The translations under genes and the position numbers were made by a program. Positions 52,029 through 60,780 of a stretch of DNA of 64,000 nt are shown here, piece after piece; the stretch's first letter is position 1; the number at the start of each line of letters is the position of its first letter. Source of the DNA: Serpens sp964410065 (GTDB lineage: Bacteria; Pseudomonadota; Gammaproteobacteria; Pseudomonadales; Pseudomonadaceae); contig CAYPFO010000012.1 of the NCBI GenBank assembly GCA_964410065.1, forward strand, positions 1-64,000. Reading direction: 5' to 3'. The notes beneath the pieces are model-generated. The model made no database searches. It saw nothing but the letters and a program-made list of their open reading frames with translations, and was not told where the DNA came from.

Positions 52029-53219
52029 ATGCCTTCCCGCCTTGCCGCCCACTTCCAGTCCCTGGATCGTTTTTTACTCGACCATCAGGACCTGTGGCGC
52101 CCGCGTCCTTTCACCCACCGGCAATTGCCGTGGGAACACCAACACCCTGAACTCGGCCATTGGCTACGCCAACGCAGCCTGGCCGACGCCGAAACCGCAC
52201 ATCATCAACCGGCCCTGCTCAGAGAAGCACCCACGCCGTTTCCCGCCTTGGCCGCCGAGGCGATGTTGCTCAGCCAGGTCAGCACCCTGCCCAGCGCACC
52301 GCCGCAGGTTCATGCCGAACCCGTTGCCGTGCCCGGGCGTAAATGGCAACAGATCCAGGCGTTCAGTGACCACTTGCAGTTCAACCGCGCACCGCAGCAC
52401 TGGCTCGACTGGTGCGCCGGCAAAGGCCACCTTGGTCATCACCTGGCGAGAAGCGGTACCGCACTCACGTGCCTGGAGCGGGACGAGCAGTTGGTCGACG
52501 AAGGCCAACGCCTGGCCCGGCGCAACCAGCTGGCGGCCCACCACCTGCGCCAGGACGTCATGGCAGCCGACGCTGCTCACCATCTGGGTCCGGCCATCAC
52601 GCCCGTGGCCCTGCATGCCTGCGGTGATTTGCACGTGCGCCTGCTACAGCTCGCCAGCAGCCAAGGCTGCCGCCAACTGGCTATCGCCCCCTGCTGTTAC
52701 AACCGCATCGCCGGCGCCAGCCATCGAGCGCTTTCCACTGCTGGACAGGCATCGGCATTACAGTTGAGCCGCGACGAACTCGGCCTACCGCTGAGCGAAA
52801 CCGTCACCGCTGGCGCCCGGGTACGCCGCCAGCGCGACCTGTCCATGGCCCGCCGCCTGAGCTTCGACCTGCTGCAACGTCGGCTGCGTAATATCGACGA
52901 GTACCTCAATACCCCCTCGCTGCCCGCTGGCTGGCTGAACAAGAGCTGCGCCGAGTACTGCCGTGAGCTGGCCGCCCTCAAAAACTTGCCCGATCCGGGC
53001 GAGCAAGACTGGCCTGCCCTGGAAGCCGCCGGCTGGCAGCGCCTCGCCGAAGTGCGCAACCTGGAACTGGTGCGCGGCCTGTTCCGCCGCCCGCTGGAGC
53101 TCTGGCTGGTGCTGGATCGGGCCCTTTTTCTGGAGGAACAGGGCTTTCAGGTGCGTCTGGGCCATTTCTGCCCTAGCGAACTGACTCCACGCAACCTGCT
53201 ACTTCTCGCCGAACGCTGA
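52029..53219 (+). CDS. Methyltransferase of the METTL25/RRNAD1-like kind
   Basis: A 396-residue cytosolic protein with a SAM-binding motif WCAGKGHLGHHL (about 138) and the characteristic later motif APCCYNRIAG (about 220), seen in Methyltransf_32 proteins. The extended N-terminal region (about 1-120) and C-terminal region are of unknown role. The substrate is unknown. The start at 52029 has no strong ribosome-binding site. Confidence 0.75.
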   Translation: MPSRLAAHFQSLDRFLLDHQDLWRPRPFTHRQLPWEHQHPELGHWLRQRSLADAETAHHQPALLREAPTPFPALAAEAMLLSQVSTLPSAPPQVHAEPVAVPGRKWQQIQAFSDHLQFNRAPQHWLDWCAGKGHLGHHLARSGTALTCLERDEQLVDEGQRLARRNQLAAHHLRQDVMAADAAHHLGPAITPVALHACGDLHVRLLQLASSQGCRQLAIAPCCYNRIAGASHRALSTAGQASALQLSRDELGLPLSETVTAGARVRRQRDLSMARRLSFDLLQRRLRNIDEYLNTPSLPAGWLNKSCAEYCRELAALKNLPDPGEQDWPALEAAGWQRLAEVRNLELVRGLFRRPLELWLVLDRALFLEEQGFQVRLGHFCPSELTPRNLLLLAER

Positions 53220-53472
53220 GTGAGATACCCACAAAACCTGTGGATAACTCTGTGCGCAATGTTTGGAAAAGCAGCTCTAAAGCCCGGAAAACGGGCACCT
53301 AGAACAGTTGGCCTATTTTCAACCAATGCCAATAAAGCTAGTGAAAACAGCACGTTGAGCATTTCGTCGAGCCAATCACAGATTTTTTCTCAAAAAGCTC
53401 GACGTTCAATTCCGATTGTGAATAACCGCAAACCATTTTCTACCCAACGAGACCGAAAAGCCCATTCAACGG

Positions 53473-53500
53473 TTTACAGCGCAAGCCCAATCGTTATAAT
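53473..53500 (+). promoter_or_regulatory. Promoter of tRNA-Thr
   Basis: TTTACA and consensus TATAAT separated by 16 bp, 14 bp before the tRNA; the intervening GCGCC discriminator fits a stable-RNA promoter. Confidence 0.8.
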
Positions 53501-53513
53501 GCGCCTCCATTAC

Positions 53514-53589
<76 letters not shown>

Positions 53590-53606
53590 TACAAAACAAC
53601 GACTTA

Positions 53607-53635
53607 GGCTCACCGCAAGGTGGGCCTTTTTCGTT
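53607..53635 (+). terminator. Terminator of tRNA-Thr
   Basis: GGCTCACC-GCAA-GGTGGGCC stem with one mismatch, followed by TTTTTCG, 17 bp after the tRNA. Confidence 0.85.
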
Positions 53636-53715
53636 TTTGGGCAATCTGCGCCCCGTTCTGCATCCCGTGTGGGCGAGTGTTAGACCCACTCGCCCGCATA
53701 CGATAGGGATACGGA

Positions 53716-56700
53716 CTACTGCTGCAGCTCGAAACTCACACTCATCGGCTTACTTCCGCTGTGGCTCTGATAACTCACCTGCCCGTAGTAGCGGAAGGGC
53801 GCAGCCTTGCCGTTTTCCAGCTTGTTCTCGCGCACAAATAGATGCAGGGCAATGCCCAGCGCTGCGTGATTGATGATTTCCTTGCCGCGTTTGTTATCGG
53901 GTGCCGTCTGGTTCTGCGTTTGCCAATGGAAGTGTCCCTCGTCAATCCAGTGGTCTTGGTAGCGCAGGTCTTCGGCTTTGCCTTGTTTGTTTAGCGTCAC
54001 CAACAGCACATGCGCATTGCGCGTCGGAATCACCACGTGCCCGCTATTCCAACTGCCGGCATTGAACTCGGCGCCGAACAGCGGTGGAATTTCCTCGCGC
54101 ATGAAGCGTTGGCCAACCTGCATTTGCAGCGGGTCGATGATCGCTTTGAGGCGAGCGAAGGTGCGGAATTGCTCTCGCAATTCGTCACTGACCAGGATGT
54201 CGACGTAGTCGGGATTATGGGCGCGCAGACGGTATTGGCCGTTCGAGTCTTTGAGCACCTTACGCAGCAGGTATTGGTTATCGCCGGTTTCGTCCTGGCG
54301 CTCGATGGCCATTACGTCACCGGTAATCTTGCCGGCGCTTTCGCTGCTGATGACTTCCAGCAATAGGTAATCCCCGTCCTGGATCGGCTGCTTGCCGCCA
54401 TTCATGGAACTGCCGGATGCGCGGGCGAGAAAGTGGCGGGCGGGATCAAGATTGCCGTAATCCCGACCGAGCGAGCGGTACTCCTCGTAAACGGCATGGC
54501 TGGTACGGAAATGGCCGCAGGCGATTTTCAGGCTGGGGAAATAGGCCAGCGCCACCTGTTCCGTGCTACCCGGCAATGAATGCACCGTGGCGCTCGGCAG
54601 GCTGGCGCGAGCCGCATAGGTAGTCAGGCGGTAATCCACTAACTCCTGTACCAGCTCGCTCAACGGCGCTATTGCCGCTTCTTCGACCGGAACATTGCCA
54701 CTAAACAATCCGTCTTCAACGCTGAAATAGCGGCCACCGCTCCAGGCGTTGATTGGATTTTTCTTCCAATAGTTCAGCCAATCACCCGGCATCAGGCTCA
54801 TGCCTTGATAGTCATCGGGCAGATCACCGAGCAGCGGACGGCGGCGTTGCAGGACTTGCCAGGAACGTTCGGCCAGTCGCTCCAGGCGGACCGCCTCGCG
54901 CCAGCCGTCCAATTCGAGGAATGCTTCCAGCAAGATCATCTTGTAGCTCTTGGTCATGGCGGTGGTTTCCAGCTCGCGCAGGAAGTCGCCGTGCTTGCCA
55001 ATGATGGTGCGCTGCACCTCCGGCAATTCGCTTTCCTCGGTGGTCACCAGGGCGAACCAATGGCCGAACTGACGGCGCATGTCCTGCAAACTGGCGCCCG
55101 AACGATAGAACTCGGTCAGGCTCGGCCGACGGCCCAGCGTGTCGCGCAAGCTGTGGTAGTCGGCTTGCACGCTGTCGCTGTCCAGCGACTTGAGGAAGTC
55201 GATAAAGCGCAGGTCGTAATTGACGAAGCAGCCTTCCGGCAATTCCAGCTGGCCCTGTTCCGCTTGCCGGGCGAACTCGGCCAATTGCCGACGGTTCATG
55301 CTTTGATTCATCAACGCCATCGGCTTGTGCAAAAAGCTCTGGTGGTTGGCGACGAAGTCCAACACCACCAGCTTGTCCTTGCCGTCGGCCTTGCGCAGAC
55401 CACGACCAAGTTGTTGCAGAAAGAGGATTTTCGATTCGGTGGGACGCAGCATCATTACCGTATCGATAACCGGCAGATCGACGCCTTCGTTGAACAGGTC
55501 GACGGAGAACAGCACCTGCAATTCTCCAGAACGTAGTTGCTCCAGCGCCTCGCCCCGCGATAACTGCGAATCCGCATACACCGCTGCCGCGCGGACGCCT
55601 TGTTTACGGAAATATTCGGCCATGTAGTCAGCGTGGCGAGTGGAGATGCAGAACGCCAAGGTGCGCGTTTGCCCATGCAGCCGCCAATTGCTCAGCGCAT
55701 GGCGGGCGCGACCGAGGGTGGCCAGTTTGTTGGCCAACAGCCCGGGGTCGAAGCGGCCGTTGCGCCACGGGATGCCTTGGTAATCCACGTCACTGTCGAA
55801 GATGCCGTAGTAGTGGAACGGCACCAGCAGCTTCTCGCTCACGCCGCAAAATAGGTCGCTCTCGTAGACCAAGTTGTCGTCGCAAAGAGCGAGGATGTTG
55901 GCGTTGTCGGTGCGGTCCGGCGTCGCCGTCAGACCGAGCAGGAACGCGGGCGCGAAATGCTGTAGCAGGCGGTGATAGGTCGGCGCCGATGCATGATGAA
56001 ATTCGTCGACCACGATGTAATCGAAGTGCTGAGGCTTGAAGCGCTCCAGGTGTTCAACCTTGCCGAGCGTTTGCACCGATGCGCAAAGGACGTCGACCTG
56101 ACCGTCACGTTGCTGGCCACGATAGAACCCGACGCGTGCCGAGGGCTGGATACGAGTAAAAGTTGCCGCCGCTTGATTCAGGATTTCCTCACGGTGGGCC
56201 ACGAACAGCACGCGGCGCGCGCCCATTTGCTTAACGTCGAAGGCGGCCAGCCAGGTTTTACCCAGACCGGTGGCCAGCACCACCAAGCCGCGCATATAAC
56301 CCTGCACTCGCGTGGCGCTCAGGGCGTGCAGCGCTTCTAGTTGGATTTTGCTGGGTATTGGCGGCGGCTCGCTTTCTGTACTGCCCGGCTCAAGCGGCTG
56401 AACAGGTTTAATACGCCGCTGCTCATAGGCATCTATCCAGGCATCGTTCAACGCGGTGCAGCGGGGATGCTCGAATAATTCATCGAAACGCCGGCAGGCT
56501 TCCAGATAGCCGTCATCGCCCGGGTAGTTGATTCGATAGTTCCATTCCAGACCCTGCTGTAGCGCTTGCCGGCTAATATTGCTGGAGCCAATAAAGGCTC
56601 GGCCCCAATCCTGCCCGCCGAACAAATAAGCCTTGAGGTGAAAGCTGCTACCGCCGCTTTCGTAGACGCGCACCTGGGCGCCCTGCTCGGCCAGCAGCAT

Positions 56701-57525
56701 CAGCAAGCGCAACGCCTCCGGATCGGTGACGTGAAGATAATCGCTGGTCAGGATGCGTACTTGCGCGGCTGGCAACGCCGCCTCGTTGCGCTGCAGAGAC
56801 TCCAGCAAGTCGGGCAACAACAGGCGCAGGCCAGTGACTTTGATGAAAGCCACCGCCATGTCGACCCGGTGCGCTTGGTGGATGGCGGCGCACAGGTGCG
56901 GCAGGAAAGGGTTGTCGTCGCCGCCAGTCACCAGCTTGCTGGATGCTTTATGCAGCAAAACATTCAGCCATTGCTCATTCCTACCCGGCCGTTGGTCTTG
57001 AGTCAGCCAACAGGTCGTGCGGCTTATACCAGGAAGCGTCTGGGTCCAAAGACCAATGCGCGTTTCGTCCGCGTCGGTGAAGTGCCGATCATGGTGTTGC
57101 CGCTCGCCCTGCCCCAGCTTGAAGCTGCAATACAACACCCCGCCGGGTTTCAGCGCTCGCCATAGCCGCTCGAAGGCATCTGGAAGCTGGCATTCGGACA
57201 CATGCAGAAGGCTGGCGCAGGCCCAAATACCGTCATAGCGTTCACGCTCATCCACTTCATCGAAGCGTTTTACCTGAACGCCAATGCCCAGCAGTTGGCT
57301 GGCATGATCGGCGAGTTGTTCGCTGGCATCGAAGGCGCTGACGCGATAGCCCTGTTGTTGAAATGCCAGAGCATCGCGGCCGGAGCCGCAACCAGCATCG
57401 AGGATATGGGCGGCATCCGGTAGCCCGGCGAGAAAGGGCGCATAAAGGCTATGCATTTCGACGTGCAGCGTGTCGTCGACGAATTGCTGGGCATGGCGGT
57501 TGTAATAGGCCTCGGTACTGCTCAC
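53716..57525 (-). CDS. Methyltransferase-PLD-SF2 helicase-S24-like-DUF3427 fusion protein
   Basis: A 1269-residue multidomain protein. (1) SAM methyltransferase, about 1-195, motif I ILDAGCGSGR (41-50). (2) PLD-type nuclease domain, about 200-370, with HLK at 296-298 and GSSN at 313-316 (one HKD motif). (3) SF2 helicase, about 390-725: Walker A ATGLGKTW (418-425), DEFH box (507-510), TATPDR (533-538), motif VI QQLGRGLRK (704-712). (4) Helical linker, about 730-1000. (5) S24/LexA-like segment, about 1000-1095, ASGSSMNGGKQPIQDGDYL with candidate Ser1040 and Lys1089. (6) C-terminal DUF3427, about 1130-1265 (FHWQTQNQT, LHLFVRENK). PLD-helicase-DUF3427 proteins occur in defence-type loci, but no function is proven. 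It is a single gene between tRNA-Thr and a monooxygenase, with no integrase or partner gene; base composition looks slightly poorer in GC than neighbours. Confidence 0.88.
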   Translation of the reverse strand: MSSTEAYYNRHAQQFVDDTLHVEMHSLYAPFLAGLPDAAHILDAGCGSGRDALAFQQQGYRVSAFDASEQLADHASQLLGIGVQVKRFDEVDERERYDGIWACASLLHVSECQLPDAFERLWRALKPGGVLYCSFKLGQGERQHHDRHFTDADETRIGLWTQTLPGISRTTCWLTQDQRPGRNEQWLNVLLHKASSKLVTGGDDNPFLPHLCAAIHQAHRVDMAVAFIKVTGLRLLLPDLLESLQRNEAALPAAQVRILTSDYLHVTDPEALRLLMLLAEQGAQVRVYESGGSSFHLKAYLFGGQDWGRAFIGSSNISRQALQQGLEWNYRINYPGDDGYLEACRRFDELFEHPRCTALNDAWIDAYEQRRIKPVQPLEPGSTESEPPPIPSKIQLEALHALSATRVQGYMRGLVVLATGLGKTWLAAFDVKQMGARRVLFVAHREEILNQAAATFTRIQPSARVGFYRGQQRDGQVDVLCASVQTLGKVEHLERFKPQHFDYIVVDEFHHASAPTYHRLLQHFAPAFLLGLTATPDRTDNANILALCDDNLVYESDLFCGVSEKLLVPFHYYGIFDSDVDYQGIPWRNGRFDPGLLANKLATLGRARHALSNWRLHGQTRTLAFCISTRHADYMAEYFRKQGVRAAAVYADSQLSRGEALEQLRSGELQVLFSVDLFNEGVDLPVIDTVMMLRPTESKILFLQQLGRGLRKADGKDKLVVLDFVANHQSFLHKPMALMNQSMNRRQLAEFARQAEQGQLELPEGCFVNYDLRFIDFLKSLDSDSVQADYHSLRDTLGRRPSLTEFYRSGASLQDMRRQFGHWFALVTTEESELPEVQRTIIGKHGDFLRELETTAMTKSYKMILLEAFLELDGWREAVRLERLAERSWQVLQRRRPLLGDLPDDYQGMSLMPGDWLNYWKKNPINAWSGGRYFSVEDGLFSGNVPVEEAAIAPLSELVQELVDYRLTTYAARASLPSATVHSLPGSTEQVALAYFPSLKIACGHFRTSHAVYEEYRSLGRDYGNLDPARHFLARASGSSMNGGKQPIQDGDYLLLEVISSESAGKITGDVMAIERQDETGDNQYLLRKVLKDSNGQYRLRAHNPDYVDILVSDELREQFRTFARLKAIIDPLQMQVGQRFMREEIPPLFGAEFNAGSWNSGHVVIPTRNAHVLLVTLNKQGKAEDLRYQDHWIDEGHFHWQTQNQTAPDNKRGKEIINHAALGIALHLFVRENKLENGKAAPFRYYGQVSYQSHSGSKPMSVSFELQQ

Positions 57526-57639
57526 CTAAACACTCCAAAAATCAGCTAACTGCCAGGTTATGGGCCTGTAGCTTCGATAGGGGTGACAGAGCATCGGAAG
57601 GCTGAAGCGAAAGAATCTTCCCTGAGTGTCACGATCTGC

Positions 57640-57671
57640 CATGAGATCGCCACCTTATGCGCGATCTCATG
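57640..57671. repeat. Perfect 11-bp inverted repeat upstream of the fusion gene
   Basis: CATGAGATCGC (57640-57650) and GCGATCTCATG (57661-57671) with a 10-nt loop, 115-146 bp upstream of the fusion gene's start. No T-tract. An operator is possible. Confidence 0.7.
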
Positions 57672-57813
57672 CCGGGGTAAAGACCCTCCTTGGCTCAAGC
57701 CTATTTTCCCCAGGCAATCATCCCTACGGCCGGCGTTTGAATGACGCCGTAGAGGATGAGCTTTTTAGTTCTGCTTTAAAAGTTTCGGCATGCTGTCATG
57801 CCTCGGCCATTAT

Positions 57814-58116
57814 TCAAACAGGCCCACGATCCAGCAGCGAAAGCGCCTCGTTCACGGCAAAGATCTTTCCATTCACCTGGGGAATCCCGAAACCCTTGAG
57901 GCGCGCGGTGTGCATTGCCAGGTAGGCCTCGGCGCTGGGAAGGTCCTTGAACAGATAGATGCCGCCCGCTTCGCCAGCCGCCTCGTTTTCTGTCCATATT
58001 TTCCAGAGCAGCCCAGGCTCTTGGGCAATCGAACGGGCAAGACCCTCCATGGCTTCAACCATGGCCGGCCCCCAAGGACCGGTGTAAGGGAAATCAACCT
58101 GAAGTAGGTAGCTCAT
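57814..58116 (-). CDS. YdhR-family monooxygenase-like protein
   Basis: A 100-residue ABM-type dimeric ferredoxin-like protein: MSYLLQVDFPYTGPWG at the start and GGIYLFKDLPSAEAYLAMH in the middle, as in YdhR. No verified substrate; homologues were proposed to act on aromatics. Start set at MSYLLQ by AAGGA (58123-58127 region); 9 codons upstream are discounted. Confidence 0.85.
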   Translation of the reverse strand: MSYLLQVDFPYTGPWGPAMVEAMEGLARSIAQEPGLLWKIWTENEAAGEAGGIYLFKDLPSAEAYLAMHTARLKGFGIPQVNGKIFAVNEALSLLDRGPV

Positions 58117-58357
58117 GAGGTTATTCCTTCTCTGTACAAACATTTAAAGAACAGGTTTATGTGTTTCTGATGTGCAAGAGCGCCGCTGTGAGGGAGTGGC
58201 TGGAGAAGCATCCTCGTTTCCAACCGAGTGTGGCCGTCTGCGGGCCGACCCTGGCGAGGAACTCGACGCCACACCTGGCTTCCAAATTTCGCAGGGTTGT
58301 TTTCATCCACTTTACCGCGCCCACGCCCAACAACCGAGGCGCACTCTGGAGTTGGCC

Positions 58358-58792
58358 ATGATCCCAAGCCATCCGAACATCGCCACGGGAGACCACGCGG
58401 ATCGCGTTCGTCGCTCAACGTCTGCCCGAATCAATCGTGAGATCGATCGGCAAACAAACGAAAACATTCGCCAGTTCAGCCACCTTGATCGTCACGCAAT
58501 CGTTCAACGAATCGACGCACTGGATCACGAATGGGACGTTGAGCGCATTCTCGAAGTCAACGCTTCAACCCTGGCGTTAACCGGGCTCGTGCTCGGGCTG
58601 ACCGTGAATAAACGCTGGTTGTTATTGCCCGGGGTGGTGCTGCCTTTCCTGCTGCAACATGGCCTGCAGGGCTGGTGCCCGCCGCTGCCGATTCTGCGCC
58701 GCCTGGGTGTGCGTACACGTGGCGAGATCGACCGAGAGAAGTTTGCGTTGTTGGACGCGCTGGAGCAGCCGCCGCTGCGAACCCATCACTAA
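58358..58792 (+). CDS. DUF2892 (YgaP-like membrane) protein
   Basis: A 144-residue protein: a soluble, charged N-terminal region (about 1-62, SARINREIDRQTNENIRQFS), then the DUF2892 domain with two membrane segments (TLALTGLVLGLTV and LLLPGVVLPFLLQHGLQG) and the cytoplasmic end WCPPLPILRRLGVRTRGEID. Start chosen at MIPSHPN with TGGAG before it. Function unknown; often next to stress genes, as here with the DUF892 protein. Confidence 0.85.
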   Translation: MIPSHPNIATGDHADRVRRSTSARINREIDRQTNENIRQFSHLDRHAIVQRIDALDHEWDVERILEVNASTLALTGLVLGLTVNKRWLLLPGVVLPFLLQHGLQGWCPPLPILRRLGVRTRGEIDREKFALLDALEQPPLRTHH

Positions 58793-58929
58793 GGAGGTCA
58801 TGGTCCTACTTTGTCTCCGCGAGCCGTTCGCCTGAAAGCGGCCACAGCGCCGCCCTTCTCCTTACCTGAACACACGTATCGGTGCCCGCTCACAACTATC
58901 ACCCCCTCCACTAGAAAAGGAGCGAGACG

Positions 58930-59439
58930 ATGGCAACCGCACAAGAAAACCTCCTCGACTGGTTGCGCGATGCGCATGCGATGGAGCAGCAGGCGGAGAA
59001 GATGCTCAGCTCGCAGGCCGAACGATTGGAGCACTATCCTGACCTGCGCATCCGTATCGAACAGCACCTTGAGGAAACCCACCAGCAGCGGGCGTTGCTG
59101 GAAAGCTGCTTGCAGCGTCTGGGCAGCAGCCCCTCCACCATCAAGGACATCTCCGCGAAGCTCATGGCGTTCGGTCAGGCTGTAAGCGGTATGGCCATGA
59201 GTGACGAAGTGGTGAAGGGTGCCATGAGTGGCTACGTGTTCGAGAATATGGAGATCGCGTCCTACACCGTGCTGATCGAAGCGGCCAGGGTGGCGGGAGA
59301 TACGGAAACCCAGCGTGCCTGCGAAACGATCCTGCCTCAGGAAATCGCCATGGCCGATTGGCTGCGCGAGCACCTGCCGGAATTGACCAACGCGTTTCTG
59401 GCCCGCTCCGCCGCGCCGGATACAGAAGCGAAGCGGTGA
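58930..59439 (+). CDS. Ferritin-like DUF892 protein (YciE/YciF family)
   Basis: A 169-residue four-helix ferritin-like protein with the DUF892 start ENLLDWLRDAHAMEQQAEKML. Glu/His candidates for a diiron site lie at E-Q-Q-A-E, EQHLEETHQQ and ENMEIASYT. Homologues are induced by osmotic and general stress. AAGGAG precedes the ATG. A terminator follows directly. Confidence 0.88.
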   Translation: MATAQENLLDWLRDAHAMEQQAEKMLSSQAERLEHYPDLRIRIEQHLEETHQQRALLESCLQRLGSSPSTIKDISAKLMAFGQAVSGMAMSDEVVKGAMSGYVFENMEIASYTVLIEAARVAGDTETQRACETILPQEIAMADWLREHLPELTNAFLARSAAPDTEAKR

Positions 59440-59447
59440 TAACGGCT

Positions 59448-59479
59448 AACCGCGCCGGTGCAGGTCGGCGCGGTTTTTT
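59448..59479 (+). terminator. Terminator of the DUF892 gene
   Basis: AACCGCGCCG / CGGCGCGGTT 10-bp stem with an 8-nt loop and a T-tract; lies between convergent genes. The T-tract favours the plus strand. Confidence 0.9.
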
Positions 59480-59499
59480 ATTGGCAGCACGTTTCCTGG

Positions 59500-60633
59500 T
59501 TACCCCCGCGCCAGACGCCACAAGCGGGCGATATCGGTCGCGCGGTTTCGCAGAAGGTCCGTCGCTTCGGCGCAGGCTTGCTCCAGGCTGACCGGGCCGG
59601 GGGTGAGGCTGAACGCAGCGGCGATACCGGCCTCATACAAGCGCTGATAGCCCTCACCCAAACTGCCCGCCAGGGCGATCACCGGTACACCAGCGGCGGC
59701 GGCGATGCGAGCCACGCCCAAAGGGGTTTTCCCGTGCAGGGTCTGTGCGTCCAGACGACCTTCGCCGGTGATAACCAAATCCGCGCCCTGCATCGCCTCA
59801 GCCAGGCCGGACAGTTCGGCCACCACCTCGATGCCCGGGCGAAACCCAGCCTTGAGCACTGCGCGCGCGGCAAACCCCAGGCCGCCCGCGGCACCGACAC
59901 CGGGAACCTGCGCATGGTCTTCACCCAGGGTTCGCGCCATGATTTGCGCATAGTGGGCCAGCGCCGCGTCCAACTGCTCGACCTCTGCGGCGCTGGCGCC
60001 TTTTTGCGGGCCGAACACCGCCGAGGCGCCGCGCGGGCCGCACAGCGGGTTGTCGACATCCGCCGCCACCTGCACCTGAACCTGTTGCAAGCGAGCATCC
60101 AGACCCGACAGATCAATCTGCGCCAGCTGCGCCAAGGCGGCGCCACCCGGGGCCAGTAACTGACCCTGGTCATCGAGAAAGCGCACGCCCAGTGCACGCA
60201 GCAGTCCGCTGCCGCCATCGTTGGTGGCGCTGCCGCCCAGACCCAGAATGATGCGCCGCGCGCCGGCGTCCAGCGCCTGAACGATCAGTTCGCCCGTGCC
60301 GTAGCTGCACGCCTGCAACACGTTGCGCTGCGTGGACGGCACCCAATGCAGGCCACTGGCGGCGGCCATTTCGATTACGGCCGTGCCGTCCGCGAGCAAG
60401 CCCCAATGAGCGGCCACAGGCGTGCCCAGAGGCCCCTGCACCGAGCACTCGCGGCGCTCTCCGCCGGTGGCCGCCAACAAGGCGTCCACGGTGCCTTCAC
60501 CGCCATCGGCCATGGGCCGCAACAGGCATTCGGCCTCTGGGTAAATGGCCGTCCAGCCCTGGGCAATCGCAGCAGCCACCTGGGGCGCACTGAGGCTCTC
60601 TTTGAAAGAATCCGGAGCAATGACGATTTTCAT
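59500..60633 (-). CDS. glxK: Glycerate kinase
   Basis: Phosphorylates D-glycerate to 2- or 3-phosphoglycerate. The 377-residue GlxK/GarK-type protein starts MKIVIAPDSFKESLSA and contains IILGLGGSATNDGG, GAAGGLGFAARAVL and DLVITGEGRLDAQTLHGKTP. AAGAGG precedes its start. It follows a GntP-type permease in the same direction after 147 bp that contain a strong hairpin. Confidence 0.94.
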   Translation of the reverse strand: MKIVIAPDSFKESLSAPQVAAAIAQGWTAIYPEAECLLRPMADGGEGTVDALLAATGGERRECSVQGPLGTPVAAHWGLLADGTAVIEMAAASGLHWVPSTQRNVLQACSYGTGELIVQALDAGARRIILGLGGSATNDGGSGLLRALGVRFLDDQGQLLAPGGAALAQLAQIDLSGLDARLQQVQVQVAADVDNPLCGPRGASAVFGPQKGASAAEVEQLDAALAHYAQIMARTLGEDHAQVPGVGAAGGLGFAARAVLKAGFRPGIEVVAELSGLAEAMQGADLVITGEGRLDAQTLHGKTPLGVARIAAAAGVPVIALAGSLGEGYQRLYEAGIAAAFSLTPGPVSLEQACAEATDLLRNRATDIARLWRLARG

Positions 60634-60708
60634 AACGAACCTCTTGGCGGCGTGGTGCGCCGGCAAACACATTACCCCTCGGGGTAACGCGCAGATCAAA
60701 AACGAAAG

Positions 60709-60747
60709 AGCCGAAATACGCTCATCAATGGCGTATTTCGGCTTTTT
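60709..60747. other. Perfect 13-bp hairpin between permease and glycerate kinase
   Basis: AGCCGAAATACGC (60709-60721) and GCGTATTTCGGCT (60731-60743) with a 9-nt loop; a T-run follows on the plus strand and a weaker one on the minus strand. In the leftward direction of gntP-glxK it may be an attenuator. A second palindrome TTACCCC-TC-GGGGTAA lies at 60672-60687. Confidence 0.7.
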
Positions 60748-60780
60748 CCAACACGCCGCTGCGCAAGCCCGAACGGCCTG

